Positions 1 to 10,468 of a stretch of DNA of 64,000 nucleotides are shown one piece after another. Under the pieces are notes generated by a model. It saw only the letters and a program-made list of their open reading frames with translations. It was not told the origin of the DNA and made no database searches. This DNA comes from Diphasiastrum complanatum (taxonomy: Eukaryota; Streptophyta; Lycopodiopsida; Lycopodiales; Lycopodiaceae). The position numbers and the translations under genes are program-made. Every line of letters begins with the position of its first letter. Position 1 is the stretch's first letter. Location of the stretch: the NCBI GenBank assembly GCA_029204225.1, contig CM055108.1, positions 4,808,806 to 4,872,805 on the forward strand, given 5' to 3'.

Positions 1-968
1 GCTTTTCTTCGAAAGAAGGATATTGTTATGGTAATTTTTCCCTGATTAGAGATAGAATATAGTCGCAGATTCTCATCGACAATAGATAACCAGTCATCAA
101 TATGTAGTGAACTCATTTCTCCCACAAAGGTTGGTATGTTCTCAAAAGGAACATCGTCAGAGTTTCGTTGAATATTGATCCATTGATGTTGATTAACCTC
201 TGATGAACTGCTCACACCATTGTAACAAGAGCTAGGAATGATCATTATGCTCTCATAACTAGTATTGTCTCTTGTTTGTAACCCAGTAATTCCCACATTT
301 GCTTTCACAGCCATAGAGGAAGCATCTTCTGTTTGCATGGATGTACTGTTGAATGCCATTGTACAAAGAGAAGACTGGTATTCAGTATTATCTTCTTCAA
401 CTTCGTATTGTTTGGAACCAGCTTCGTAATCATCATTGTAGTCTCCATCATCACTGATGTAGTGATTGGGATGCACTTCTGTCTCTTGATGATATTTTCC
501 TCTATTGTATGTGCTGTGAACTATAGGGTCTTCTTCATTGTAATCACAACTTCCAGGGATATCATTTGGTTGGCCTGTAGGCTCATATTGGTCCATATGT
601 TGCCATTCAAAATGATTATGACCCTCATAATCAGCAATGTTATATTCGGTTTCATATTGGCCATCATTATATTCGTCTGCATCACCAGGTTGATATTCTT
701 GATCATCTGGTTGACAATCATGATCCACATCGGAATATTGTTCATGCTCGTTCGTATCATCACATTGTTGATGATCATTTTGTTGACAATCGCTACCATC
801 ATCACATTGCGGATCATCTTGTTAACAATCGTCACCATCATCACATTCCTCATCTTGTTGACAATCATCACCACCATCATCATACCCGTCACTTTGGTTA
901 TCGTACTCATAATCATTTTCATCCCATTGATCTTCATAATCGGACATATATTCATTATTAGTGTCCAT
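1..968 (-). pseudogene. gag-like reading frame with acidic Cys/Asp-rich N-terminus, one nonsense codon, runs off the left edge
   Basis: Read on the minus strand from the ATG at 966-968, one frame runs to the left edge of the window and is broken only by TAA at 822-824. The N-terminal part is very rich in Asp, Glu, Tyr, Cys and Gln. It contains about three imperfect 12-residue units (patterns such as DDCQQDEECDDG) at about 770-890. The stop lies in one of these units, at a place where sibling units have CAA. The last visible residues (PTFVGEMSSLHIDDWLSIV and following) look like the start of a retrotransposon gag capsid domain, in which a conserved Trp follows an F-x-G motif. With the minus-strand PBS and LTR at 2582-3140, I infer the 5' coding part of an LTR element, probably gypsy-like. 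A host protein with a gag-derived domain is the alternative. The C-terminus is not visible. Confidence 0.55.
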
Positions 969-1331
969 GGTATAGTAACACATAGTCAGTGGGTTATGGG
1001 TCCAAAAAACTAAATGAAGTGGAAAGAATTTAGGCTTCTCCACCGTCCCAAAATTCTGAGTCCTCAAAGAATGTTACTACAAGATTTAGGGAGCACCAAC
1101 AGCTTTTGGCAAAATGTCAACTTTGTTTCACTGATCGATTTTGGCTTTTATAACACTGCTATCATGTCAAGCTCGACATAATGATCACTTTTGCTTTTTA
1201 CTGCATCGCAATCCGAGGTCAAACGGAGAAGATACAAATATTCAAAGAGTTTGTATATAACATGTAAATATACTGAGAGAGGGAGGTTTTGAAAAGAAAA
1301 ATCAAAATAGAAATAAGGATTGGAGTAATGA

Positions 1332-1381
<50 letters not shown>

Positions 1382-2581
1382 ACCACTGTACTCGGCTCAA
1401 AAAACTGAACACTTTTAGTTCTTACAATGCTAAAATCCGAAACAAAATGGAAAAGTTATAGACATAGAAAGAACGAAAAGCAAAAAGTAATTTAACCAAC
1501 TTAAGAAGGGGTCTATATCAAAAGAATTTGGTTTCTTTGAAATATTGGACCGTGGAAGAAAGAAGTCGTAAAAATCTTGGAATTTGGCGAAATTTTTTTT
1601 TCCATCGGTCGTTGAAAGGGAAGAATTTAAAAAAAAAACTGTGAAATAAAAGAAACGCTTTTTTTTTTTTCGGGGACGATGTAAAAACACGAGCACCGAA
1701 AATGGCATTGAAGGGGGAATGTTTTCGGAATTTTCTGAAGATGGGAGGAGGCGCTGAGGTTGCTTGCGCGGACTGGGACAGAGAGAATAGAGAAGAGAGA
1801 GAGCGGAGGGAAGGGGTATCCCAAGGAAGAGGGGGGCGGGGGTTAGGCCGTGGAGAGAGATGTAAAAGGAGAGAGGGGGTTTAGATTTTAACTTTTTTTT
1901 TCTTATTGTTTAAAAGCAGGGTTAGGGTTGAGAGAATTGAGCAGAGTATCTCTCTATGTTTTTTGCAGTTTTTTTTCTTAAACGAATTTGCAAACATAGG
2001 GTTAGGGTTGTGCGAGGGTAGGGTTAGGTCAATTTATTTATTTTTAAATGAACTTGTGAGAAACTTTAGAATGAAGAAAGGAAAAAAAAATTATGAAAGA
2101 AGCAAAACTTCAGAAATGAAAAATTGAAGTGCTTCTCTCCCAAATTTCCACCAAAACTAATTTTAAAACTCTTTCACAAGAATTGCCATATCTCTCTCAA
2201 TTTTCAACCAAATTGGCTCAGATTCAAGCTAAGAGTGAGATCTACAATACTATAGAAACACGGTCATAAAATTCGGCCAAAACTTCAGCCAAAAATGGAG
2301 AAAAACATACTACAAAAATTATAACTAGCTAAAATTGGAATGGAAACACTAAAATGGCCATAACTTGGTCATTATAGCTCCAATTAGAAAAGTTTAGTAC
2401 CTCCAAGAAGCTAAATAAAATATCTACTAATCTACAACAAGAAACTACACAAAAAATGAAGATTAGATGGTTAAAAATTTAATCAAATCTTTCTGGAAAT
2501 TGAAAAAACAAGAAAACTAGAACAAGAAACCCTATCAAATTCAACAAAAATCACCAAATCTGATGGGGAAAGGATCCAGTG
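969..2581 (-). other. long untranslated leader of the minus-strand LTR element
   Basis: No convincing coding sequence on either strand. The stretch lies between the minus-strand PBS (2582-2593) and the gag-like ATG (968), so it is probably leader. It contains the (TA)n tract, a purine-rich stretch (1780-1880) and two GGGTTAGGGTT motifs (about 1919 and 1999) that resemble plant telo-boxes. At about 1.6 kb it is long, and a further unrecognised insertion inside it cannot be excluded. Confidence 0.4.
1334..1378. repeat. (TA)n microsatellite
   Basis: About 22 uninterrupted TA units within the leader between the acidic gag-like frame and its PBS. Confidence 0.95.
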
Positions 2582-2593
2582 CTCTGATACCAA
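2582..2593 (-). promoter_or_regulatory. tRNA primer binding site (iMet type)
   Basis: The reverse complement reads TGGTATCAGAGC, complementary to the 3' end of plant initiator Met tRNA. It sits 8 nt inside the LTR that ends (on the minus strand) at 2602. Confidence 0.8.
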
Positions 2594-2601
2594 AAATTTT
2601 A

Positions 2602-3140
2602 TGTGCCAATATTAGCATTCAAACATCTAATCCATTCATTAACATCAAATTACAATGGAAATGCAAAAAATCAAGAAATAAGCCAAAAATCAAGAAACTA
2701 GAAAAAAGTAGCAAAGCTTCACCAAAATAGGCAAAGTAAAGTATCATTATTCATGATTGTTGATCATTCAAAGGATAGGGCCTGATTCTAGAGCATGATC
2801 ATAGCTCTCATGTGATTTTCGGCACATGAACCACTTTCTTCATCAAGAAAGCTCTCCAAGATCTCTCAAAACTCAAAATTACAAAATGAATAATAGCCTC
2901 CAAATTTAGCACGACCTCAGCTATTTATAGTGGTCATTTGTGCCTCTACTATAAGTCTGGGGCCTTATTTAGCTAAATTGGGCCTTACAACCATTATAGT
3001 AATTCCGCTATTCACAATTATAGCGAGGTTGTTTAAGCCACTTTATTAACTGTTCTATTGACTAGCTCTAATCTAATTTAGCTCCATGGCTATATTTGGC
3101 AATTCATTAGTAAGCTCATGGGCTAATTACATGCAGCACA
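2602..3140 (-). mobile_element. 5' LTR of the minus-strand element carrying the acidic gag
   Basis: On the minus strand the segment starts TGTGCTGC and ends TTGGCACA, giving LTR termini of TGTGC/GCACA. A CTATAAATAG TATA box lies at about 2931-2940 on the minus strand, correctly placed for an LTR promoter. It is followed by the PBS. It interrupts the gag of another minus-strand copia element just after the MSKVHL motif at 3141, so this element is the younger of the two. Its 3' LTR must lie left of the window, so the boundaries cannot be confirmed by a pair. Confidence 0.6.
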
Positions 3141-3434
3141 TGACAAGATGAACCTTGGACATAACATCTCTGATGTCGTAAAGATTTGCTAAGATGTCCC
3201 ATGCATTCTTAGCAGTCTGAACAGCACGTATGTGGCTGATCTGAGTATCCTTGATGTTGAGGGTGATCATGGCAAATGCTTTGCCATCTCTCAGTCTCCA
3301 CTTGGTGAGACGACTACATCACCTTCTGGTTTGAGTTATGTGCCATCAACGATGTCCCACATCAGCTTGAATTTTCAGAGATGGTAGTTATCTCCATCGA
3401 GTTTGTCAATGAGAGATGAAGATGATGGATCCAT
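3141..3434 (-). pseudogene. gag: Ty1/copia gag N-terminus, interrupted by the LTR element at its left
   Basis: The minus-strand frame from the ATG at 3432-3434 starts MDPSSSSLIDKLDGDNYHL, the usual copia gag opening (LDG-x-NY). It continues, after a frameshift and nonsense codons, to KWRLRDGKAFAMITLNI, TAKNAWDILANLYD and MSKVHL, all typical of copia gag (UBN2-type). One stop replaces the conserved Trp after NYHL. Coding is cut at 3141 by the insertion of the 2602-3140 LTR; the remainder should lie left of the window. It belongs to the element whose PBS is 3566-3577 and whose 5' LTR is 3578-4568. Confidence 0.85.
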
Positions 3435-3565
3435 TCTGGTTGAACGAGATCGTTGGTAGAAACAACGATTGTCGGAATACTATTGGTTGCGCGTTTGCTA
3501 GAATGACGTCTTGATAGAAACAAGACTGATAATCCGCAGTAGAAATGCAGATTACTAAAATGCAT

Positions 3566-3577
3566 GCTCTGATACTA
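3566..3577 (-). promoter_or_regulatory. tRNA primer binding site, one mismatch
   Basis: The reverse complement is TAGTATCAGAGC, one base from the iMet PBS consensus. It directly abuts the LTR end at 3578. Confidence 0.8.
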
Positions 3578-4568
3578 TGTCGTAAGACCGCGGGCGTGAG
3601 TGGCAGTGAAAGCTCGAGGATTTAAACGTGTAGGAACGGAAACACAACAGTTAGTAGCAGAAATATTCAAGTAGAAGAATTCATACAGATTGCGCAAATG
3701 AACGACACAGTAATGAGACAAAAATTGCACTCTGATTAATATCAACAGTGAGTACAATGGCTTGAAGTAATAACTTCAGCTTACTGAGCATGATAATGCT
3801 GGCTACAGAAAACCTCTGATTGAAAGAGAGTTCAATTACCACTTACATAGCTTGATTCAGCTAATATACAGATTTAAAAGTGTCGAGAGAAAAATATCTT
3901 ATGCCTTACCTGTCAATTACTCCACTTTTGCATCTGTACAAAGTTGATAACTGCCCTTAGGATATTTGTTTCTCCAGTTGTTTTAGGGTTGATGATAATT
4001 TGGCGACATCGGTCTGCCAATGTAGCAAAAACGCAAAAAATCCGAAAAACCCGAAGGTGCCCTTTAGACTGAAGGTATGCAAATCCTGAAGGTGCACTTA
4101 GACTTAAGATATGTAAATCCTGAAGGCGCCCTTAGATTTAAGACAACGAAGAAGGCGAAAAAGATGAAAAAGCCGAAAAGTGTCTTAGACTAAAGGCAGC
4201 GAAGAAGGCAAAGGTGCCTTAGACTAAAGGCAGCGAAAATGCGGAAGGTGCCTTAGACTAAAGACAGCGAAAAAATCGAAAAAGCCGAAGGTGCCTTAAA
4301 AGGGTTTCTAAGGCACTCTGGCCACTTTGTAGCATTTTTCGCGAGGGGTGAAAAAGGTGAAGGTGTCTTAAAATGGTGCATTTTGGCCATTGTATCGCAT
4401 TTTTCAAGAAGGTGCGAAAAAGGTGAAGATGCCTGAAAAATGATTAAGACAAAAAAAAATCTCAAAGGGAAAAATGTGAAGGTCCAAAACATGTAGTCGG
4501 CCTTCAGTTTTTTAGGATGCTCATTACTTGAACGATTTGTTTAAGACTGAGCAAAAAAAAATCTAACA
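3578..4568 (-). mobile_element. 5' LTR (991 bp) of minus-strand copia family A
   Basis: On the minus strand it runs TGTTAGATTT...CTTACGACA and abuts the PBS. It is the same family as the plus-strand LTR at 10469-11542: shared ends, a shared block of short repeats built on AAGGTGCCTTAGACTAAAG (4020-4320 here), and a shared terminal third. It is about 80 bp shorter, through different repeat number. Confidence 0.9.
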
Positions 4569-4590
4569 CAGGTGTGTGCTTTTAGGTGTG

Positions 4591-4670
<80 letters not shown>

Positions 4671-5255
4671 TGTGTATGTGTTCATGCTCACAAAAAGTGA
4701 TTATATATTTTTGGATGCTGTGGTTTTTTTTACCATTTTTTAAAAAACCTATTTAGCTTTTCCTTTTGCAAATGGGTGACATTTTTAGTATATATGTCCA
4801 TCATTGATGACACAAATCATACACACAAATCCATACACACACCCACATCATCGGCCGCCCGCCATCGATGGACACACTATGCACTAGACTACCCACAAAC
4901 ATGCACAAATATATGCACTCTCACAAATACACACGCATACATAAACACATGCACTCACATACATACACACACATCCATCGGCCACCCATCGACCATCGAC
5001 TTTCCACCTAAACTATTGGCTACCATCCAAATCATCAATCGTCACTTGAGATCGTCGGCCGCCTGTCAATGACGGACATATATACTAAAAATGTCACCCA
5101 TTTGCAAAAGGAAAAGCTAAATAGGTTTTAAAAAAATGGTAAAAAAACACAACCTCCATAGATATCTAAACACTTTTTGTGGGTATGAACACATACACAC
5201 TCATACAAATGCACACATACACACACACACATGCACATCTAAAAGCACACACTCG
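4569..5255. mobile_element. foldback (long terminal inverted repeat) element
   Basis: Left arm (about 4569-4811) and right arm (about 5065-5255) are inverted copies of each other. Both carry the tip motif GTGTGTGCTTTTAG, a (TG)n tract, the ACCATTTTTT block and the CTATTTAGCTTTTCCTTTTG block. The loop (about 4812-5064) carries CA-rich DNA with repeated ATCGGCCGCC or ATCGGCCACC motifs. No transposase is visible. Arms differ mostly in microsatellite length. The left tip directly touches the LTR at 4568. Confidence 0.8.
4591..4668. repeat. (TG)n microsatellite
   Basis: Nearly pure TG repeat inside the left arm of the foldback element. Confidence 0.95.
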
Positions 5256-5277
5256 CACACATCATCTGGTCACACCA

Positions 5278-6489
5278 ATGGAGATTGCGTATTTGTTCAA
5301 GAAAGTGGAGACGTACAAAGTGGCCCTTCAGGTATTTCAAGGCCGCTTTGTTAGGTTCAAAGGAGCAGCTTCAACCGAGTTGGCAAAGGAGACCATCACC
5401 GCCTATGAAAAAGCAGTCGCTCAAGTGTTGGAAGCTGGACCACAAATCTTCGTACCGGTCATGCCTCAATTCTCCCCTCCATGCCAAGAAGCTGTACCAA
5501 TGGATACAGGGGTAAATTCGAGCATGGACCAGGGGGGAGCTCCAAATATAGCCGAACAATCGCCAATCTTACCAGTAGTACAAGCAGGTCCATCCTCATC
5601 AAGGACCACACCTCTATTCAGAAGGCCCATCAGCGTCGAGGACCAAATCCACACCTTCTTAAAGCAACATCTGCATGAGTCCTCACGTGGTGGATGGGTT
5701 CTGAAGTTTAAGACCTCTGAGATAGAGGCCGACAAAGAGTTGGATAAAATACCTGCTTTGGGAGACCAGTCGACATGGAGAATCACTGTTTTTGAAAAAA
5801 CTCCGGAATCAATTAAGAGTTACATCGCCAGCCCTCGCCAATTGTGAGTAGATCCCTATTACGTGCCAATGCCGCAAATAAATGAATGGAGAGATTTGGG
5901 GTTGGCTATGGACAAGATCACCATCCATATGTCCGATTGGCCAATCATCCATCAACCCTACAACTGGACAATCTCATAGAATTTTCACCGTGCCTTACAA
6001 GCCTATCAGAGAGAAAACGTCCACTCTCCAGATCCAACAGTGCGACAATCGGCAATGTTTGCTAAAGATCTAACTCTGTTGGCATCAGTGGCAACCAGAT
6101 GGGACGATTGTCTCCCTCCTCTGGCATTTGATCCAAATAAGCCGATGGCCTCAGAGCAAATCAAAGATCAACTGTCGGTTGCTCGTTTATATTTTCGTGC
6201 GACAATGATGGGAGGCTCCTGAAAATCACACTTCACATCATGGACAACCTCCAAGTGGATTGCCGGACCTCAACATTGTTTTCTACCACACAATTTGGAT
6301 TTTAATACTGCACGCCTCGACTTTATGCAGAAGGTGAAGTACCATTTAGTCAAGAATCGGCGCGAAGCCAATAAAAGTCCCCAATAACTGCATATTGCAA
6401 GTGTCGTGGGACTGCCACCAGTTTTGGCGGGAGATATTGTTGGAGGGTTTGCGGATCCCAAGACAACCCTAACCCTAGTTAATAAGTGA
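5278..6489 (+). pseudogene. unknown ~403-codon reading frame with four internal stops
   Basis: A single plus frame from ATG 5278-5280 stays coherent without any frameshift to TGA 6487-6489. It is broken by TGA 5845, TAG 5977, TGA 6220 and TAA 6385. Composition is protein-like: an N-terminal charged segment beginning MEIAYLFKKVETYKVALQVF, a Pro/Ser-rich middle (about residues 60-120), then a segment with many Trp and Asp residues. I do not recognise the family. It could be a gag-like frame of an unplaced element or a decayed host gene. The first 33 codons upstream of the chosen ATG encode only Thr-His repeats from the CA microsatellite, hence this start. It lies next to the foldback element and upstream of a copia remnant. 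Confidence 0.45.
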
Positions 6490-7481
6490 GAGGGATTTGG
6501 CACCCTGCGTGTGTAAGTCCAACTCGATGATCACATAGTTATTTGATTGATTAGTTAAAAGTCAATAAAAGAATTTTAGGCCTTTTTGCGGGACTTTTGA
6601 TGTCGCAGGGCCTAAATGTCAAGTTAGTGAATAAAGTCTTCCATTCATGCTGAAATCTGAACTAAACTATCGCTCTCATGGGAACGAACCTACGCGTGAC
6701 AACTAACTCCGTCTCTATGATGCTAGATTGACTAGATCTTGGATTCAGGTTAGGCAAGGAAAGAAACCCACTACAAAAGATCACACAAGTACCAAGAAGT
6801 ACAGATGTCTGATCTGATAGCATGACGTCAGCAGATACAATCTAGGTCGTGGCTAATCCGCCACTCTTGTAATTTACCGATTAGTTGTAGATGCTTAATC
6901 ACTCTAATCTTAAAGTTACAAAAAGTGACTTTATACTTATTGGATGATACTTGACACAAGAAGAGACAGAATACACATACAGTGTAATGAAGTAGTCTGA
7001 TGCTAGTAAGCAATCAAGATGAAATTACATAATACATGTCCGCCTGCGTGCGAAAACAATTATGTCTAGGATCTGTAGATCCAACTGTCCGCTAGTAAAG
7101 CGAGACGATTACTCGTGAGAGAACTGTGTTTCTCCCACACCAACGCACTACGTGGATTTGCATGCAGTGCTTGAAGAAATCAGAGAAAGATCAATATAGT
7201 TGATTTTCTTGTTGTGTCTAATCTCGAATGCAAATGCGTCTGCTATTATTTGTGTGTCTAAGTTTTCTTGTTCATTTTAATGCACCTTGGTTGAAACTAT
7301 ATTGAATACTGCATTAATTTTATAAATGTAGATCAGCAATGCCTGACTACATTCTGGAGGATAGTAGGAGTGATTCAACCTGCAGTGTCCAACGATCGCA
7401 TCTAAACTCCATCCGAATCGCAAGAGGATCTTGGTTGTCGCGACTGTTTCACGATTTCTTCTATTCTATATCTCTCTTCAG
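6490..7481. other. unassigned stretch, right end probably an LTR end
   Basis: No coding sequence recognised. The right end (...CTCTCTTCA at 7480) lies one base before a PBS, so the last several hundred bases may be a 5' LTR of a family different from the 3' LTR at 10469. The LTR start was not found. Confidence 0.35.
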
Positions 7482-7493
7482 TGGTATCAGAGC
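7482..7493 (+). promoter_or_regulatory. tRNA primer binding site
   Basis: An exact TGGTATCAGAGC follows ...TCTTCAG. Only about 30 bases later the sequence turns into protease-region copia coding, so gag is missing between PBS and pol. Confidence 0.75.
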
Positions 7494-7523
7494 ATATCAC
7501 CCTCGCCGATTCTCATCAGAGTT

Positions 7524-10449
7524 GTGCAACTCGGAGACAACTCATCAAATTCAATCAAAGGTGAAGGAATAGTCAGAGTTGAATTCAAAAGAGGTGAAGT
7601 CAAGTTGCTGTCCAACATTCAGCACGTTCCAAATCTGACCAAGAATCTGCTCTCAGTTAGCAGAATCACAGATTCAGGTTGGAGGGTCGAATGCGATACA
7701 TCCCGGAAGGTTCTAGTCTACGGAAGAAGAAGTGGCTATCTTTACAAACTCAGCCATTGCTATTCTTCTAATAGTCAAGCTCTTCACACAACCACTTCTG
7801 AATCAACCGATATGTTGTGGCATTTCAGACTTGGCCATCTTAATCTCAACAGTATTCAGCAAATGTCAACTCAAAGTCTAGTAAAAGATTTGCCTTCAGT
7901 CAGCAAGCCAACTTCTCCATGCGAAAGTTGTATTATCAGCAAGCATGCTGGGATTTTCTTTTAGTTCAGACTCAGTTCATACATCCAAGGGCTTGCTTGA
8001 CCTTGTACATAGCGACATCTGTGGCTCGATGCAGACTGCTTCCACAGGGGGAGCTCTCTATTTCGTAACCTTCATCGACGACTTCTCTCGAAGGACTGCA
8101 ACTTATATGAAGAACAAATCCAAAGCATTCAAGTTCTTCAAGTAGTTCAAGACATCTGCAAAAGACTAGACCCAGAGGAAGATCAAGGCTTTACGCACAG
8201 ATGGATGGGGAGAGTACATCTCCCAAAATTCAAGGAGTTCTACAAGGCCAATGGGATACATCAATAATATACAACCAACTACTCACCTCGGTCCAATGGT
8301 GTAGCTAAATGGAAGAATCAGACACTCATCGAGAGTGCCAAGAGTATGATGGCCCATGACTCTCTTCCAAAGAAATTCTGGACAGAAGCTGTTACTACAA
8401 CTACCTATTTGCAGAATTGATCCATCACCAAAGCCCTGAACGACAAGACACCTTATGAGGGTGTGGACAAGATCAAAACCATTACTCAAATATATTCGAG
8501 TGTTTGGGTGCATCGCTTTCACTCAGATCTCTGAAGAAAAAGAAAGCTGGATGATAAGAGTAGGAAAACAATTTTCATCGGCTATTCCCTAGACCACAAG
8601 GCATACAAGCTCTACAAATTGGATACCGATAAGACATTCACTAGTAGAGATGTCATTTTCATGGAAGACCAGTTCATTCAAAAAAAAAACTGTTGATATC
8701 CAAGAATCAAGCAACCAGGAAATTTTGATCCTGAGATTCAACTGCAAAATATCGACGCTGACTCAGACAATGAGTCAACCCACATCAGAGGACCGAAGTT
8801 CAACCCAGAAGCTCGAACAAGTCCAGACCATCCAGATTCATGGATGATCCGGCCTGCTACTTTGTGCAGGAATCGAACACCGTTTCTGAGGCAATGTCTA
8901 CTCCTGATGTTGACCAGTGGAAAGCAGCGATGGACACCAAATTCGATTATCTGATGGAGAATCAGACATGGATGCTCACTGAATTGTCAAAGGATCAAAA
9001 CCCAATTCCATGCAAATGGATATTCAAGGCGAAGTACAATGCTAAAGGAAGGCTAAATCGTTACAAGGTCAGGCTAGTCGCCAAAGGCTTTTCCCAGATT
9101 CAATATCTGGAATACTCGAAAACCTTCAGCCCAGTTGTCAAACACGCTTCGATCCGCTGCCTACTCCTCTCTTTTGCGGCCGCAACAGATCTTGAAGTCT
9201 ACCAGATGGATGTCCAGACCGCTATCCGCAATGGAACCATCAAAGAAGGAATCTATATGACTCAGCCAGAGGGATACGAACTCAACGACAAGCAACAACA
9301 CCTTGTATGCATAATCCACAAGGCGCTCTACGGGCAGAAACAGTCACCCAGAGCCTGGTTTCAGAAAATCAATGCATTTTTTTTATAGAGAATGGTTTTA
9401 TTCCAAACTTAGTAGACTCGAATGTTTATTTCAAATCTATATCAGATTGCTTCATCATCATCACTCTCTATGTAGATGATACACCCTTATTCAGTAATAA
9501 TCTGCATCTGATGAAGGATACAAAATGCATGCTGGCCCAAGAATACAAGATGACTGACATGGGTCCAGCCCACTATTGTCTCGGAATCCAAATTCAACGA
9601 GATCAACCCAGCAGACTGATCTTTATCAGTCAACAACGATATCTCAACAACGTGTTGAAAAAGTATGGAATGGCCAACTACAAACCAAGTCACTTTCCAC
9701 CCGACCCTGGACTAAAATTACCAAAGGAGCAGCCTCCTCAAACTGAGACAGAAAAGGAAGAGATGAAGCGCTACCCATTTTAATCCATCATCAACTCACT
9801 GATGTAGGCAGTGATTTGCACACGACCAGACCTTGCATATTCGATTAGTACACTCAGCCAATTCTTGTCAAATTCAGGCTTAGCTCATTGGAAGGCACTA
9901 ACAAAGGTCATGAAGTACATTCAAGCAACGAAAACTCTCAGCATCTGCTACGGAGGTAGCCACACTACCAATATCCTTGAAGCCTACACAGATGCGGATT
10001 GGGCAGGAGATGTCGACAGCAAAAAATCAACTTCTGGATTTGTATTTTTATACAACCAAGGCCCAATCTCATGGAATAGTCAGAAGCAGACCTCATTTGC
10101 ATTATCATCAACGGAATCCGAATACATAGTCGTCACAAATGCAACTAAAGAGGCGATCTGGCTATGGCAACTGCTTGCAGACCTCAACCTTGCACAACCA
10201 CTTCCTACAACAATCTGTTGTGACAACCGAAGCACAATAGTGCTATCTCTCAATCCGAGATTTCACTCTCGAAGCAAACATATAGAAATCAGGTATCATT
10301 ACCTTAGAGAGAAAGTGCACATCAAGGAAGTAGAATTGGTTTTCTACAGAACAAACTACATGGCAGCATATTACTTCACAAAGGCTCTATCAAAGGAGCC
10401 ACATCTCAAATTTAACGATATGTTAAATCTGAAGATCAAAATTTTTTAG
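7524..10449 (+). pseudogene. pol: Ty1/copia pol remnant: end of protease, integrase, reverse transcriptase, RNase H
   Basis: Successive frame blocks match copia pol in order. First come the protease C-terminus (HVPNLTKNLLSVSRI) and GAG-pre-integrase (LWHFRLGHLN) with the integrase zinc region CESCIISKH. Integrase follows (LVHSDICGSM, TFIDDFS) and is badly scrambled over 8146-8840. Then RT has CKWIFKAKYN, EYSKTFSPVVK, QMDVQTAIRNG, YGQKQSPRAW and the catalytic YVDD at 9469-9480. RNase H has DADWAGD (9991 on), ALSSTESEY and KHIEIRYHYLREKV, ending at 10449. Breaks include frameshifts near 7955 (T run) and 9375 (T run), stops at about 8145, 9781 and 9805, and many small lesions between. Gag and the protease active site are missing. 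The PPT and 3' LTR follow directly. Confidence 0.9.
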
Positions 10450-10459
10450 GATCCACATT

Positions 10460-10468
10460 AAGGGGGAG
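10460..10468 (+). promoter_or_regulatory. polypurine tract
   Basis: AAGGGGGAG lies immediately before the LTR start TGTTAG at 10469. This is the usual plus-strand primer position in copia elements. Confidence 0.85.

Noticed and set aside
333-1013. Plus-strand open frame of 226 codons rich in Ile/Leu/Val
   Set aside because: It is the mirror of the Asp/Glu/Asn-rich minus-strand frame, whose composition forces hydrophobic codons on the other strand.
1915-2030. GGGTTAGGGTT motifs suggesting telomeric DNA
   Set aside because: Only two isolated copies of the motif, no tandem array; telo-box-like words at most.
4776-5354. Open frames rich in Thr-His
   Set aside because: Translations of (CA)n microsatellite DNA in the foldback element.
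822-6487. U-to-C RNA editing as an explanation for in-frame TAA/TAG/TGA codons
   Set aside because: That editing is known from organelles of hornworts, ferns and lycophytes; this window has nuclear introns and LTR elements, and many frames also carry frameshifts, so decay is simpler.
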